Shown: positions 7,813 through 15,201 of the stretch, piece by piece
Layout: every line of letters begins with the position of its first letter
Numbering within the stretch: the stretch's first letter is position 1
NCBI GenBank assembly: GCA_964496075.1
Contig: CAZBXB010000002.1
Coordinates: 1 to 38,268 of the forward strand
Length of the DNA stretch: 38,268 nucleotides
Source of the DNA: UBA1372 sp964496075
GTDB lineage: Bacteria; Patescibacteriota; Microgenomatia; UBA12405
Reading direction: 5' to 3'
The notes under the pieces: model-generated
Told to the model about the DNA's origin: nothing
The model's input: only the letters and a program-made list of their open reading frames with translations
Database searches by the model: none
Translations under genes and position numbers: made by a program

Positions 7813-9600
7813 TTAGTTTCTCAATTTAGCATACAGTCTTCTTTTTCCCGATCCGACTGATTCTTGTTTTAAAATATCAATATGACCAATGGTGGAAGTG
7901 TTGGCAACATGAGGACCAGTACAAACTTCCTTTGAAATTGGACTATCCGGTGTGCCGACAGTATAAACTGAAACTGTGTCCGGATATTTGCCAGCAAAAA
8001 AAGCTAGGGCACCTGATTTAATAGCCTGTTTGTAAGACATTTCTTGTCGGGTGACGGCTAGTTTTTTGTCAATGTATTGATTAACTATGTCTTCGATTTG
8101 GACGATTTGATCTTTTGTTAATTGATCCGGGTGAGTAAAGTCAAATCTAAGTCTGTCGGCAGTGATATTTGAGCCAACTTGATGGACATGGTTGCCTAAA
8201 ACTTGTCTTAAGGCCGAGTGATAGAGGTGGGTAGCTGTGTGATATTTGGTAATTGTTTCGGAGTTGTCTGCCAGTCCGGACTTAAACTTGCCGGCTGAAA
8301 GTGTCTTTGATAAACTTTTATGCTCTTCCATAGACCGATTAAATTGCTTGACAAAATCTGAACTTAAAGAATAGTTGGCCTTTTTGGCTTCTTCTTGAAT
8401 CATTTCAAGAGGAAAACCAAAACTTTGGTAAATTGATGAAGCAGTAATGCCATTAAGATTATCGGCGTTTATTAGCTTGCCTATTTGCCTTAAGCCCTTA
8501 TCAAGGGTGCGTCTAAATTTGTCCTCTTCAAGATCAAGGCTGTCTAAAATAAGCTTTTTATTTTTATCCAATTGAGGGTAATTTCCTGCATAATTAGCTT
8601 GGTTGTCTAAAACAGATATGGCCACTATTTTACAGATATTTGAACTGGCGCCAAGTAATTTAGCTTGTCGAATGGCTCTTCTAATTAATCTTCTTAAGAC
8701 ATAACCGGCTTCTTTGTTTGATGGCTCCACGCCTTCAGCCAAAATAAAGACGGCTGCCCTAATGTGATCAGCAATAATTCTAATTGGAATCTGAGTTTGC
8801 TTGTCTTGATAGGACGTCTTGGTGGCTGTCTCAATTGACTTTATGATTGGTTGCCAAATGTCTGTTAAATAATCGTCCGTAAAGCCATTTAGAACTGCCA
8901 CAGTTCTCTCCACACCCATGCCGGTATCGACATTGGGCTTTTTAAGTAATTCAAAAGGACCTTGAGCAGTTTTGTTAAATTGCATAAAAACATTGTTCCA
9001 GATCTCAACACAGCGGCCCAACTCACAAGCTTGTCTAAAATCGACGGCTGGCAAGTTTGGTTGAGTATCTACAAAAATTTCAGTATCCGGGCCACAAGGA
9101 CCAGTGGCTCCAGCCGGACCCCACCAGTTATCAGCTTTGGGTAAAAAATGAATTCTGTCAGAGGATATACCAAGCCCTTGCCATACTTGAGCAGATTGGT
9201 CGTCTTTAGGAGCATCGGAGTCCCCAGCAAAACAAGTAACATGAATGTGATCTTGGTTGATTTTTAAAACAGTAGTTAAAAATTCAAAGCTATAGGAGAT
9301 AGACTCTTTTTTGAAGTAATCACCCAAAGACCAATTGCCCAACATCTCAAAGAATGTATGATGGTAAGCGTCGCCGACCTGGTCGATATCACCGGTACGC
9401 ACACATGGTTGGACATCAACAAGCTTGGTACCAAGAGGGTGAGTTTGACCTAACAGAAAAGGCACTAAAGGGTGCATGCCGGCACTAATAAAAAGAGTGG
9501 TGGAATCATTTTCCGGTATCAAAGAAGCAGACGGTATTTCAAAATGTCCTTTATCTACAAAAAAATTGACGTAATTTTGTTTAAGCTGACGAGCATTCAT
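7813..9600 (-). CDS. alaS: Alanyl-tRNA synthetase, short form without C-Ala domain
   Basis: This 595-aa class II synthetase charges tRNA-Ala. The catalytic domain (1-240) includes VQPCVRTGDIDQVG, FFEMLGNWSLGDYFK and VDTGMGVERTVAVL. The tRNA-recognition helical domain follows to about 440. The editing domain keeps all four metal ligands: HTATH gives His454 and His458, and CTGPH gives Cys560 and His564. The protein ends right after the editing domain at LYAKLRN, whereas bacterial AlaRS is usually about 870 aa with a further C-Ala domain that binds the tRNA elbow and dimerises. Proofreading should be intact, while tRNA binding must do without C-Ala. The start follows an extended -10 box by 7 nt, suggesting a leaderless mRNA. 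Confidence 0.96.
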   Translation of the reverse strand: MNARQLKQNYVNFFVDKGHFEIPSASLIPENDSTTLFISAGMHPLVPFLLGQTHPLGTKLVDVQPCVRTGDIDQVGDAYHHTFFEMLGNWSLGDYFKKESISYSFEFLTTVLKINQDHIHVTCFAGDSDAPKDDQSAQVWQGLGISSDRIHFLPKADNWWGPAGATGPCGPDTEIFVDTQPNLPAVDFRQACELGRCVEIWNNVFMQFNKTAQGPFELLKKPNVDTGMGVERTVAVLNGFTDDYLTDIWQPIIKSIETATKTSYQDKQTQIPIRIIADHIRAAVFILAEGVEPSNKEAGYVLRRLIRRAIRQAKLLGASSNICKIVAISVLDNQANYAGNYPQLDKNKKLILDSLDLEEDKFRRTLDKGLRQIGKLINADNLNGITASSIYQSFGFPLEMIQEEAKKANYSLSSDFVKQFNRSMEEHKSLSKTLSAGKFKSGLADNSETITKYHTATHLYHSALRQVLGNHVHQVGSNITADRLRFDFTHPDQLTKDQIVQIEDIVNQYIDKKLAVTRQEMSYKQAIKSGALAFFAGKYPDTVSVYTVGTPDSPISKEVCTGPHVANTSTIGHIDILKQESVGSGKRRLYAKLRN

Positions 9601-9606
9601 AGACAG

Positions 9607-9615
9607 ATTTTATCA
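9607..9615 (-). promoter_or_regulatory. Extended -10 promoter of alaS
   Basis: TGATAAAAT on the minus strand ends 7 nt before ATG 9600. The same nonamer stands 6 nt before miaB. The -35 region is poor, as expected for an extended -10 promoter. Confidence 0.55.
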
Positions 9616-9620
9616 CAGGA

Positions 9621-9863
9621 TTATTTTTTGACGATGAATTTTTTTGGTTTCTTGGGACTTCTTTTGGTCTTGATTGGTAGTTTCTTTTTGACTTGGCAAC
9701 ACTTTAATTTTTTGTTAATGAAGATCTCTAGCTGTTTTTTAATATCACTAAGTTTTTTGTTTTTATTATCTTTATAGTAGTAAACGACCAGGCCAACCAC
9801 AAGGATAATGGCAATTAGAAAACCCAGCCAAAATAGAGAATTATTTTTAGTCTGTTTGGTCAT
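9621..9863 (-). CDS. Small membrane protein with lysine-rich tail
   Basis: I start this 80-aa protein at ATG 9863, inside the last codons of the preceding gene (17-base overlap), because that start gives a compact protein: short polar N-terminus, one membrane segment (about 11-31) and a highly basic C-terminal half ending PKKPKKFIVKK. The single-TM, charged-tail design recalls YtxH-type proteins, which in Firmicutes often neighbour a DUF948-type protein like the one encoded upstream. The similarity is in architecture only. A longer frame open from 9974 is possible but would overlap the neighbour heavily. Confidence 0.65.
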   Translation of the reverse strand: MTKQTKNNSLFWLGFLIAIILVVGLVVYYYKDNKNKKLSDIKKQLEIFINKKLKCCQVKKKLPIKTKRSPKKPKKFIVKK

Positions 9864-10107
9864 CTTTGTTAAAAAGGTTGGTAATAAAGTTAACACCTTC
9901 TTTGAGTCCAACAAAAAAGTCTCTAATTTGAGAGACCGGTTGGTTAATATTTTCGGTAATTGATTTGGCATCATCTAAAATAAGATTGGTTTTGACAACA
10001 GTTTCTTTGAATTGTATTAAGACTCTAACAATCCAGATGGTTAAAAAAACTAAACATAGGGTAATAGCACTAATACTGACGATGGTGGTAATTTGAATTG
10101 GATTCAT
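9847..10107 (-). CDS. Small DUF948-like membrane protein
   Basis: This 86-aa protein has one N-terminal membrane segment (about 6-29) followed by an amphipathic, probably helical region (30-75) and an acidic end. The layout resembles short DUF948-type proteins, often paired with YtxH-like proteins; here the next gene overlaps it by 17 bases and fits that pairing. ATG 10107 follows a -10 box by 7 nt. Function is unknown. An envelope or stress role is suggested only by analogy. Confidence 0.7.
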   Translation of the reverse strand: MNPIQITTIVSISAITLCLVFLTIWIVRVLIQFKETVVKTNLILDDAKSITENINQPVSQIRDFFVGLKEGVNFITNLFNKDDQTD

Positions 10108-10113
10108 AAGATA

Positions 10114-10142
10114 AGTATAAAATACCTATGGACTAAAGTCCA
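10114..10142 (-). promoter_or_regulatory. Promoter of the two small membrane-protein genes
   Basis: TGGACT (10137-10142), 17-bp spacer, TATACT (10114-10119), with the -10 ending 7 nt before ATG 10107, so the transcript would be leaderless. A perfect dyad covers the -35 box (next entry). Confidence 0.55.
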
Positions 10143-10143
10143 T
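10128..10143. repeat. Perfect dyad covering a -35 box
   Basis: ATGGACT-AA-AGTCCAT is a 7-bp perfect inverted repeat with a 2-base centre. It lies just after the rodZ-like gene and over the -35 of the 10107 promoter. It may be a repressor operator or a weak terminator hairpin for rodZ; the U-tract on the minus strand is interrupted, which favours the operator reading. Confidence 0.45.
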
Positions 10144-10152
10144 GTTATTTTG

Positions 10153-10755
10153 TTAAATTTCACTAAAGTTTTTTGTTTGAGTAGTCTTTTTACCTGATGG
10201 GGACATTGATTCAATAATAACCTTGGTGTCTTGACTGATATCAATTTGCTTTGAAAAAGAGCCGTCTCGGTTAACTATAACCAAATCTTCATTTATCCTA
10301 ACAGTACTGCTGGGGTCAGTGTCTCCGGTAATTTTTATTTGGGCCGAAGCATTTGAATCAGGCCAATTAACTGTTAGTTTGGGGGCTTTGTTAAAAGACA
10401 TATATCTACCTAAAAGGAAAAGAAAGGTAAATATAAGGGAAAGGGCAACAACAAGAGTAAATATGAACTGGGGGGTAAAATATATGGAGGATTTCTTGGT
10501 TGAGTCCTTAAGATTTTTTGGGCCGGAATTGTCCCGTCTAAATAAAGAACTAATTTTGTCTGCATCAAGACCGAGAAATTGAGCAAATTGACTGACAAAG
10601 AGTGAACAATAAGGTTCGGCCGGGTAATTTTTGTAATCGGCCACCTCGATGGCTTGTAAATATTTTTGAGGTATTTTGGTTTTCTTTGAAATTTCAGCTA
10701 GACTATACCGTCTTTCGAGTCTGGTATTTTTAATAATTTCGCAGGCGTTGTACAT
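10153..10755 (-). CDS. RodZ-like HTH membrane protein
   Basis: This 200-aa protein has an N-terminal helix-turn-helix of the RodZ type (1-70: LAEISKKTKIPQKYLQAIE, then SLFVSQFAQFLGLD), a basic linker, one membrane segment (about 96-116) and an external beta-rich, Ig-like domain (125-195, with VRINEDLVIVNRDGSF). RodZ anchors the MreB cytoskeleton to the wall-synthesis machinery in rods; whether MreB exists here is not shown by this window. It starts 3 bases after the ftsK stop codon, so the two are surely cotranscribed. It is shorter than E. coli RodZ (337 aa). Confidence 0.85.
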   Translation of the reverse strand: MYNACEIIKNTRLERRYSLAEISKKTKIPQKYLQAIEVADYKNYPAEPYCSLFVSQFAQFLGLDADKISSLFRRDNSGPKNLKDSTKKSSIYFTPQFIFTLVVALSLIFTFLFLLGRYMSFNKAPKLTVNWPDSNASAQIKITGDTDPSSTVRINEDLVIVNRDGSFSKQIDISQDTKVIIESMSPSGKKTTQTKNFSEI

Positions 10756-10758
10756 GGA

Positions 10759-12630
10759 TTAGTTTTGAAGGGATGATGACGGAGGTAAGATATTTCTGGG
10801 CTTAGAGCCATTGGACGGACCAATAATATTGACGGCTTCAAGTTGGTCAAGAATTCTAGCGGCTCTGGCGTATCCAATTTTTAATCTTCTTTGTAGAAGT
10901 GAGGCTGAAGCTTTATCTTCAGCCCTGATAAGATCAATGGCTTGGTCAAAATATATGTCTCTTTCTTGACCTGCGACTGAAACTAGATTTTTACTGGTAG
11001 AACCGGCATTAACCGGTTGGCTGGTGACTTGTTCGTCGTATTCGGTAATCTTTTGGGTCTTTAAGAAGGCAATTAAATTATCTATTTCTTTATCTGAAAC
11101 ATAGCAGCCTTGAATTCTGACCGGTTTGGCCAGTTCCGGGGGGATATAAAGCATGTCTCCCCTACCCAGAAGTTTTTCAGCTCCAACTGAATCAAGAATT
11201 ACTCTGGAGTCAGTTGACGAAGAAACGGCAAAAGCGATCCTGGTGGGAATATTGGCCTTAATTAAGCCAGTGATAACATCAACAGAAGGTCTTTGAGTGG
11301 ATATTATCAGATGAATACCGACGGCCCGAGCCATTTGAGCAATACGACAAATACTATCTTCAACTTCGGCCGGTGAAAAGAACATGACATCGGCCAATTC
11401 ATCAACTATGATAATAATGTAGGGTAAACTTTGGAAACCGGCCATATTATTGTAACCTTCAATGTTTTTGGCACCAACTTCAGAAAATACCTTATATCTT
11501 CGCTCCATCTCAGCTACCGCCCACTTAAGAGAAGAAACAACTTTGTCTAAATCAACGATGACGGGTGTAAGTAGGTGTGGAATACCATTGAAGGGAGTTA
11601 GCTCGACCCGTTTAGGGTCGACCATAATTAATCTAAGCTCATCGGGGGAGGCTCTAAAAAGAAGACTAACTATCCAAGAATTTAGACAAACAGACTTACC
11701 TGAACCAGTTTGGCCAGCAATTAAAACATGGGGCATTTTTTGAATATCGGCAAACATGGGTTGGCCAGAAACTCCTAGACCGAGAGGTACTAAGGTTTTT
11801 GATTTGCCCTTTTTCATATCGGGACAGGTGATGACTTGGGCGATATTGACAATTTCAAGAGAGCGATTGGGTACCTCAATACCGACTAGAGATCGGCCAG
11901 GAATGGGAGCTTCGACTCTGATTAGTCCACCGGGGGCAGCCAAAGCCATAGCTAGATCATTACTTAAATTTTGAATTTTACTAAGCTTGGTACCTAGGGC
12001 GACTTCAAGAGCATATTGGGTAACTGAGGGACTATTGTTGACCTCAGCAACTCTGGCGGTAATACCAAAAGACTCGAGGGTTCGTTCGATAGTTTGGGCG
12101 TTTTTCTTAACATCGCCTCTATCGGCTTTAATACCCGGGCTTTTTTCGAATATATCCTCACTGGGATATTGCCAGGTTTGATTTGAAGATGAGCTGATCG
12201 GTTTAATAGTTAAGGGTAAGTCAGGGTTAATGGATTCGGAAGCTTTATTAGTTGGTACAGATTGAGTAGAGGTGTTTTTGTCTGCTTGGACATAAACCGG
12301 TTTACTTGATTGGTTTTTAGAAGTTTTTTTGGCGTTTCCTAAAGTATATTTTTTAATAAGGATAAGGGTGTCGTTTATGAATTTAACTATTTGGGCTATA
12401 GATGTATCAAAAAAGACAATAAAGCCGATAACAAAAGAAAAAAAGAAAATTAAAAAGGCAGGTAGGTTAGTAAACAAAAAAGAGAGTTGTTCCCAAAAAA
12501 ATGCACCCAAAATTCCCTGCCTAAAAATACTAATAAGAGACACAAACATGATCAAAAAGCCTAGTATGATAGTTGGTTGTTTAAATGGAGTTTTCATCTT
12601 AGTAAAGTTAAAAGCCACTAAAAAGAGCAT
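10759..12630 (-). CDS. ftsK: FtsK/SpoIIIE DNA translocase, main part (downstream of in-frame stop)
   Basis: This 623-aa reading frame holds the DNA pump that clears chromosome ends from the division septum. Two full membrane segments (about 19-36 and 55-74) and the end of another (1-10) lead into a linker. The motor domain follows, with Walker A GQTGSGKS (305-312), VDPKRVEL and the Walker B region IIIVDELADVMF. The C-terminal winged-helix gamma domain (about 560-610) binds the orienting DNA sequences. Reading the same frame upstream of ATG 12630 continues with 14 sensible FtsK residues to a TAA at 12673-12675, and beyond that lies the missing first membrane segment. The gene is thus split by one in-frame stop. 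It may restart at ATG 12630, be read through, be decaying, or reflect a sequencing error. Confidence 0.9.
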   Translation of the reverse strand: MLFLVAFNFTKMKTPFKQPTIILGFLIMFVSLISIFRQGILGAFFWEQLSFLFTNLPAFLIFFFSFVIGFIVFFDTSIAQIVKFINDTLILIKKYTLGNAKKTSKNQSSKPVYVQADKNTSTQSVPTNKASESINPDLPLTIKPISSSSNQTWQYPSEDIFEKSPGIKADRGDVKKNAQTIERTLESFGITARVAEVNNSPSVTQYALEVALGTKLSKIQNLSNDLAMALAAPGGLIRVEAPIPGRSLVGIEVPNRSLEIVNIAQVITCPDMKKGKSKTLVPLGLGVSGQPMFADIQKMPHVLIAGQTGSGKSVCLNSWIVSLLFRASPDELRLIMVDPKRVELTPFNGIPHLLTPVIVDLDKVVSSLKWAVAEMERRYKVFSEVGAKNIEGYNNMAGFQSLPYIIIIVDELADVMFFSPAEVEDSICRIAQMARAVGIHLIISTQRPSVDVITGLIKANIPTRIAFAVSSSTDSRVILDSVGAEKLLGRGDMLYIPPELAKPVRIQGCYVSDKEIDNLIAFLKTQKITEYDEQVTSQPVNAGSTSKNLVSVAGQERDIYFDQAIDLIRAEDKASASLLQRRLKIGYARAARILDQLEAVNIIGPSNGSKPRNILPPSSSLQN

Positions 12631-12672
12631 GAAAGGAATTAGGACGGAGGCGAAACCAAAATAAGACTTAAG

Positions 12673-12840
12673 TTATTGATTGATTAAAATTGGGATAGCG
12701 CCGGCTTCTAAAAACGAAAAAACCGAGAGAATGGTTAAAATCAGAAAAAGGACAAAGAAAACGGAAGCAACTGTTTCTTTTTTAAGATTTAAATTTAGTT
12801 TAAATTTTTTAGCAGATGATTTTCGACGACGTCTGGCCAT
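12673..12840 (-). CDS. FtsK N-terminal fragment (first membrane segment), ended by in-frame TAA
   Basis: From ATG 12840 this frame gives 55 residues: a very basic start (MARRRRKSSAKK), the typical FtsK lead-in FKLNLNLKKET and one membrane segment (about 25-45). TAA follows after INQ. The next codons in the same frame are LKSYFGFASVLIPF and then the 623-aa ORF, which reads as continuous FtsK membrane domain. An alternative ATG at 12858 adds six residues; 12840 is preferred because it matches the usual MARRR start and is 7 nt after a TATACT box. Confidence 0.75.
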   Translation of the reverse strand: MARRRRKSSAKKFKLNLNLKKETVASVFFVLFLILTILSVFSFLEAGAIPILINQ

Positions 12841-12846
12841 ACATTC

Positions 12847-12852
12847 AGTATA
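12847..12852 (-). promoter_or_regulatory. -10 box of ftsK
   Basis: TATACT ends 7 nt before ATG 12840. There is no good -35. The spacing supports the 12840 start and a leaderless mRNA. Confidence 0.4.
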
Positions 12853-12872
12853 AAACATTTTTCAAATGTTTT
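12852..12872. repeat. 9-bp inverted repeat upstream of ftsK
   Basis: AAAACATTT and AAATGTTTT form a perfect 9-bp stem with a 3-nt loop, abutting the ftsK -10 box. No U-tract follows, so a terminator for proS is unlikely; it could be an operator. The rest of the 12859-12950 gap holds nothing else I can support. Confidence 0.4.
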
Positions 12873-12950
12873 GTTCGCTTTGTACTTCGTACTACTACTA
12901 TCTTGAAAAAGAGTAAAATGTCCTAAGATTAAAGAGTTGATAGGTGGAAA

Positions 12951-14660
12951 CTAAGAATAGAACTTAACAATTGTGTCGACGATGCTTTTTAGATCTAGGA
13001 TTTTAAATTGTTTTTCGGACCTAACTTTATATTCAAAACCACCCTTTTCTGTACTTTTCTTACTAATGACAATCCTAACCGGAATACCAATCAAGTCGGC
13101 ATCAGCAAACTTTGAACCGGCTGAATCTTCGAGTCTATTATCATATAGAACTGATATATGTTTCTTTTTTAAGTGTCTATATAAACTATCTGCTTTTTCT
13201 AAAACTAGTTTTTCGTGTAAGTCTAAACCGATAAGGTGAACCATGTAAGGAGTGACTGATTTTGGCCATACAATACCATTTTTATCATGGTGTTTTTCGA
13301 CAATAGTGGCCATGGCTCTACCTAGACCGATGCCATATGAGCCCATGTAAAGGTGTTTTGGTTTACCAGATTTGTCAATAAAAAATCCATCCATGGCCTG
13401 ACTGTAGGTGTAGCCAATATTAAAAATATTACCGACTTCGACGCATTTTAATAATTTTAGTCTGCCCTGTTTACACTTGGCACAAGTTGAGTCTGATTGA
13501 GCTTCGGCAATATCCCCAAACATCTGACATTTAAAGTCTCTATCATAATTGACGTTAGTAGAATCGGTGTCTTTTTCCTTTAAACCACCAATAAAGTTTC
13601 TGACTGTCTTTAGAGATAGATCGCCAACATAGACAGCTTTGTGTCCCCAACAATGAACCCATCCATACTTGGTGCCAATACTTTCTAGATCTTTGTCAGT
13701 AGCTGGCTCTAGATCGCCTTTGGCTCCATAAACTTTGGCGAGTTTGGCTTTACTAACCGACAAATCACCTCTAATAACTCCAACAACGATAGTTCCATCA
13801 CTATCTTTGTATACGACATTTTTTAAAAATCGTGTTTTGGGTAATTTATAGTGCTTAACGTTGTCTTCCATAGTTTCAACCCATTCTGGTTGGCTAATAA
13901 TTTCAAATGGTTTAATAGCATCTTTTAGATTAATTTCTTGCCTGAGGAATTGGGCAGTCTCTAAGTTGGCGGCATAGTCGCATTTATCACACTTAACAAC
14001 AAAATCTTCACCAACCGGTGTTTCCACCATAAATTCGTGCGATATGGATCCACCGATGGCACCGTTGTCTGATTCGACCACCAAGGTATCTAATTTAAAT
14101 TTGTTAAAAATATTTAAATAGGCCTGCCAGTATTTTTGATAAGTTTTCAATAAACTCTTTTCGTTTTTGTGAAAGGAATATCCGTCTTTCATGATAAATT
14201 CTCTAACCCGCAAAAGACCACCGGTGGCTCTAGCTTCATCTCTAAATTTTTGGGAAAACTGATAGATGTTGACAGGTAAGTCTTTATAGGTGGGAGTAAA
14301 TTGTTTAACTAAATCGAGCATAATAACTTCAGCGGTGGCTCCTAGAGTAAATTCGGCATTGTTTCTGTCAGTAACTCTCATCATGGAGGCACCAAACTTT
14401 TTATCTCGATTAGCTTGTTGCCAAAGTTCGATGGGATGAAGAGTAGGTACGATCAATTCTTGGGCACCGATTTTATCAATCTCCTTTCTGATAATGGCTT
14501 CGATCTTTTTATTTACTTTTAGACCGAGTGGCAATAAGGTGAATCTACCGGCAGATAACTGTCTAATGTAGCCGGCTTGAAGTAGCAATTGATGGCTGGT
14601 TGCCGAAGCTTGTTTAAATTTGTTTTTGGTGGCTTTGCCAAATAATTTACTATATTTCAT
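12951..14660 (-). CDS. proS: Prolyl-tRNA synthetase, bacterial type with insertion domain
   Basis: This 569-aa class II synthetase charges tRNA-Pro. Motif 1 lies at LPLGLKVNKKIE, motif 2 at FRDEARATGGLLRVREFIMKD, and motif 3 near GSYGIGLGRAM. Between motifs 2 and 3 an insertion domain (about 220-380) corresponds to the editing INS domain that hydrolyses Ala-tRNA-Pro. It includes CDKCDY and CAKCK cysteine pairs, so a zinc site is possible. The C-terminal anticodon-binding domain follows (VHLIGLDLHEK onward). Length matches E. coli ProRS (572 aa). A TATAAT box lies 12 nt before ATG, so the leader would be only a few bases. Confidence 0.96.
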   Translation of the reverse strand: MKYSKLFGKATKNKFKQASATSHQLLLQAGYIRQLSAGRFTLLPLGLKVNKKIEAIIRKEIDKIGAQELIVPTLHPIELWQQANRDKKFGASMMRVTDRNNAEFTLGATAEVIMLDLVKQFTPTYKDLPVNIYQFSQKFRDEARATGGLLRVREFIMKDGYSFHKNEKSLLKTYQKYWQAYLNIFNKFKLDTLVVESDNGAIGGSISHEFMVETPVGEDFVVKCDKCDYAANLETAQFLRQEINLKDAIKPFEIISQPEWVETMEDNVKHYKLPKTRFLKNVVYKDSDGTIVVGVIRGDLSVSKAKLAKVYGAKGDLEPATDKDLESIGTKYGWVHCWGHKAVYVGDLSLKTVRNFIGGLKEKDTDSTNVNYDRDFKCQMFGDIAEAQSDSTCAKCKQGRLKLLKCVEVGNIFNIGYTYSQAMDGFFIDKSGKPKHLYMGSYGIGLGRAMATIVEKHHDKNGIVWPKSVTPYMVHLIGLDLHEKLVLEKADSLYRHLKKKHISVLYDNRLEDSAGSKFADADLIGIPVRIVISKKSTEKGGFEYKVRSEKQFKILDLKSIVDTIVKFYS

Positions 14661-14671
14661 TTTGTTTTCAA

Positions 14672-14677
14672 ATTATA
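14672..14677 (-). promoter_or_regulatory. -10 box of proS
   Basis: A perfect TATAAT on the minus strand lies 12 nt before ATG 14660; the -35 at a 17-bp spacing (TTTTTA) is weak. It overlaps the oppositely oriented promoter of the 14716 gene. Confidence 0.5.
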
Positions 14678-14681
14678 TCAA

Positions 14682-14710
14682 TTGACCTTATAGATAAAAA
14701 GTTTTAGTAT
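14682..14710 (+). promoter_or_regulatory. Promoter of the LPAVG surface-protein gene
   Basis: TTGACC (14682-14687), a 17-bp spacer and TAGTAT (14705-14710). The -10 ends 6 nt before ATG 14716, so the first transcribed base should be at or next to the start codon. Confidence 0.65.
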
Positions 14711-14715
14711 TATGT

Positions 14716-15201
14716 ATGAAGAGACTTTTGACGTGTGTGTTGGTGTTTGGATTAATTTTGGTGACAAATGAGAAAGTCATGGCTTCAGGATTTCATGTAA
14801 GCTCAATTGGTGGGGTGGAAACTGGTGGACAAATGTTATCTCAGTGGTGGAATACAAGTTTACAGCCGACTTTTAGGGGCGAATCAATACCCGGCGCAGA
14901 TATATTAGTAGATATAGATGGCAGTAGTGTTTCTATTGCGGCTGATTCGGCCGGTGACTGGGTGTATACACCTGCGGCAGAATTGACCTCGGGAGACCAT
15001 AATGTGTCTTTTACCAGCAGTGAATCAACTATTAGTTTTACCCTAACTTTGGGGGCTGAGAGTGTTGATTGGGAGGCAGTTGGATCAGGAGCATCCGAAA
15101 CATTACCAGCCGTTGGTATCTTTTTACCAACACTATTTTTGACTAGTGTGGGTAGCGGTCTTATGATACTAGCAAAGAGGTTTAAGAACAGGAATCTTTA
15201 G
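14716..15201 (+). CDS. Secreted Ig-like protein with LPAVG sorting signal
   Basis: This 161-aa protein has a signal peptide (1-23, likely cut after VMA), an Ig-like beta domain (about 50-112, with PGADILVDIDG, DSAGDWVYTP and GDHNVSF), a short linker, and a C-terminal sorting signal: LPAVG (130-134), a hydrophobic segment (about 135-153) and the basic tail KRFKNRN. It is a likely substrate of the sortase at 4971-5705. The motif resembles LPXTG with Val in place of Thr. The gene is alone on the plus strand with its own promoter, and its stop overlaps that of RNase J by 4 bases. What the domain binds is unknown. Confidence 0.85.
   Translation: MKRLLTCVLVFGLILVTNEKVMASGFHVSSIGGVETGGQMLSQWWNTSLQPTFRGESIPGADILVDIDGSSVSIAADSAGDWVYTPAAELTSGDHNVSFTSSESTISFTLTLGAESVDWEAVGSGASETLPAVGIFLPTLFLTSVGSGLMILAKRFKNRNL

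Noticed and set aside
9621..9974. Longer 117-aa version of the basic small membrane protein
   Set aside because: Its N-terminal 37 residues are an out-of-frame reading of the preceding 86-aa gene; the ATG at 9863 gives a normal membrane-protein start.
12847..12875. -35 box for ftsK within the TTTGAAA stretch
   Set aside because: The distance from TTGAAA to TATACT is only 7 bases, far too short for a sigma-70 promoter.
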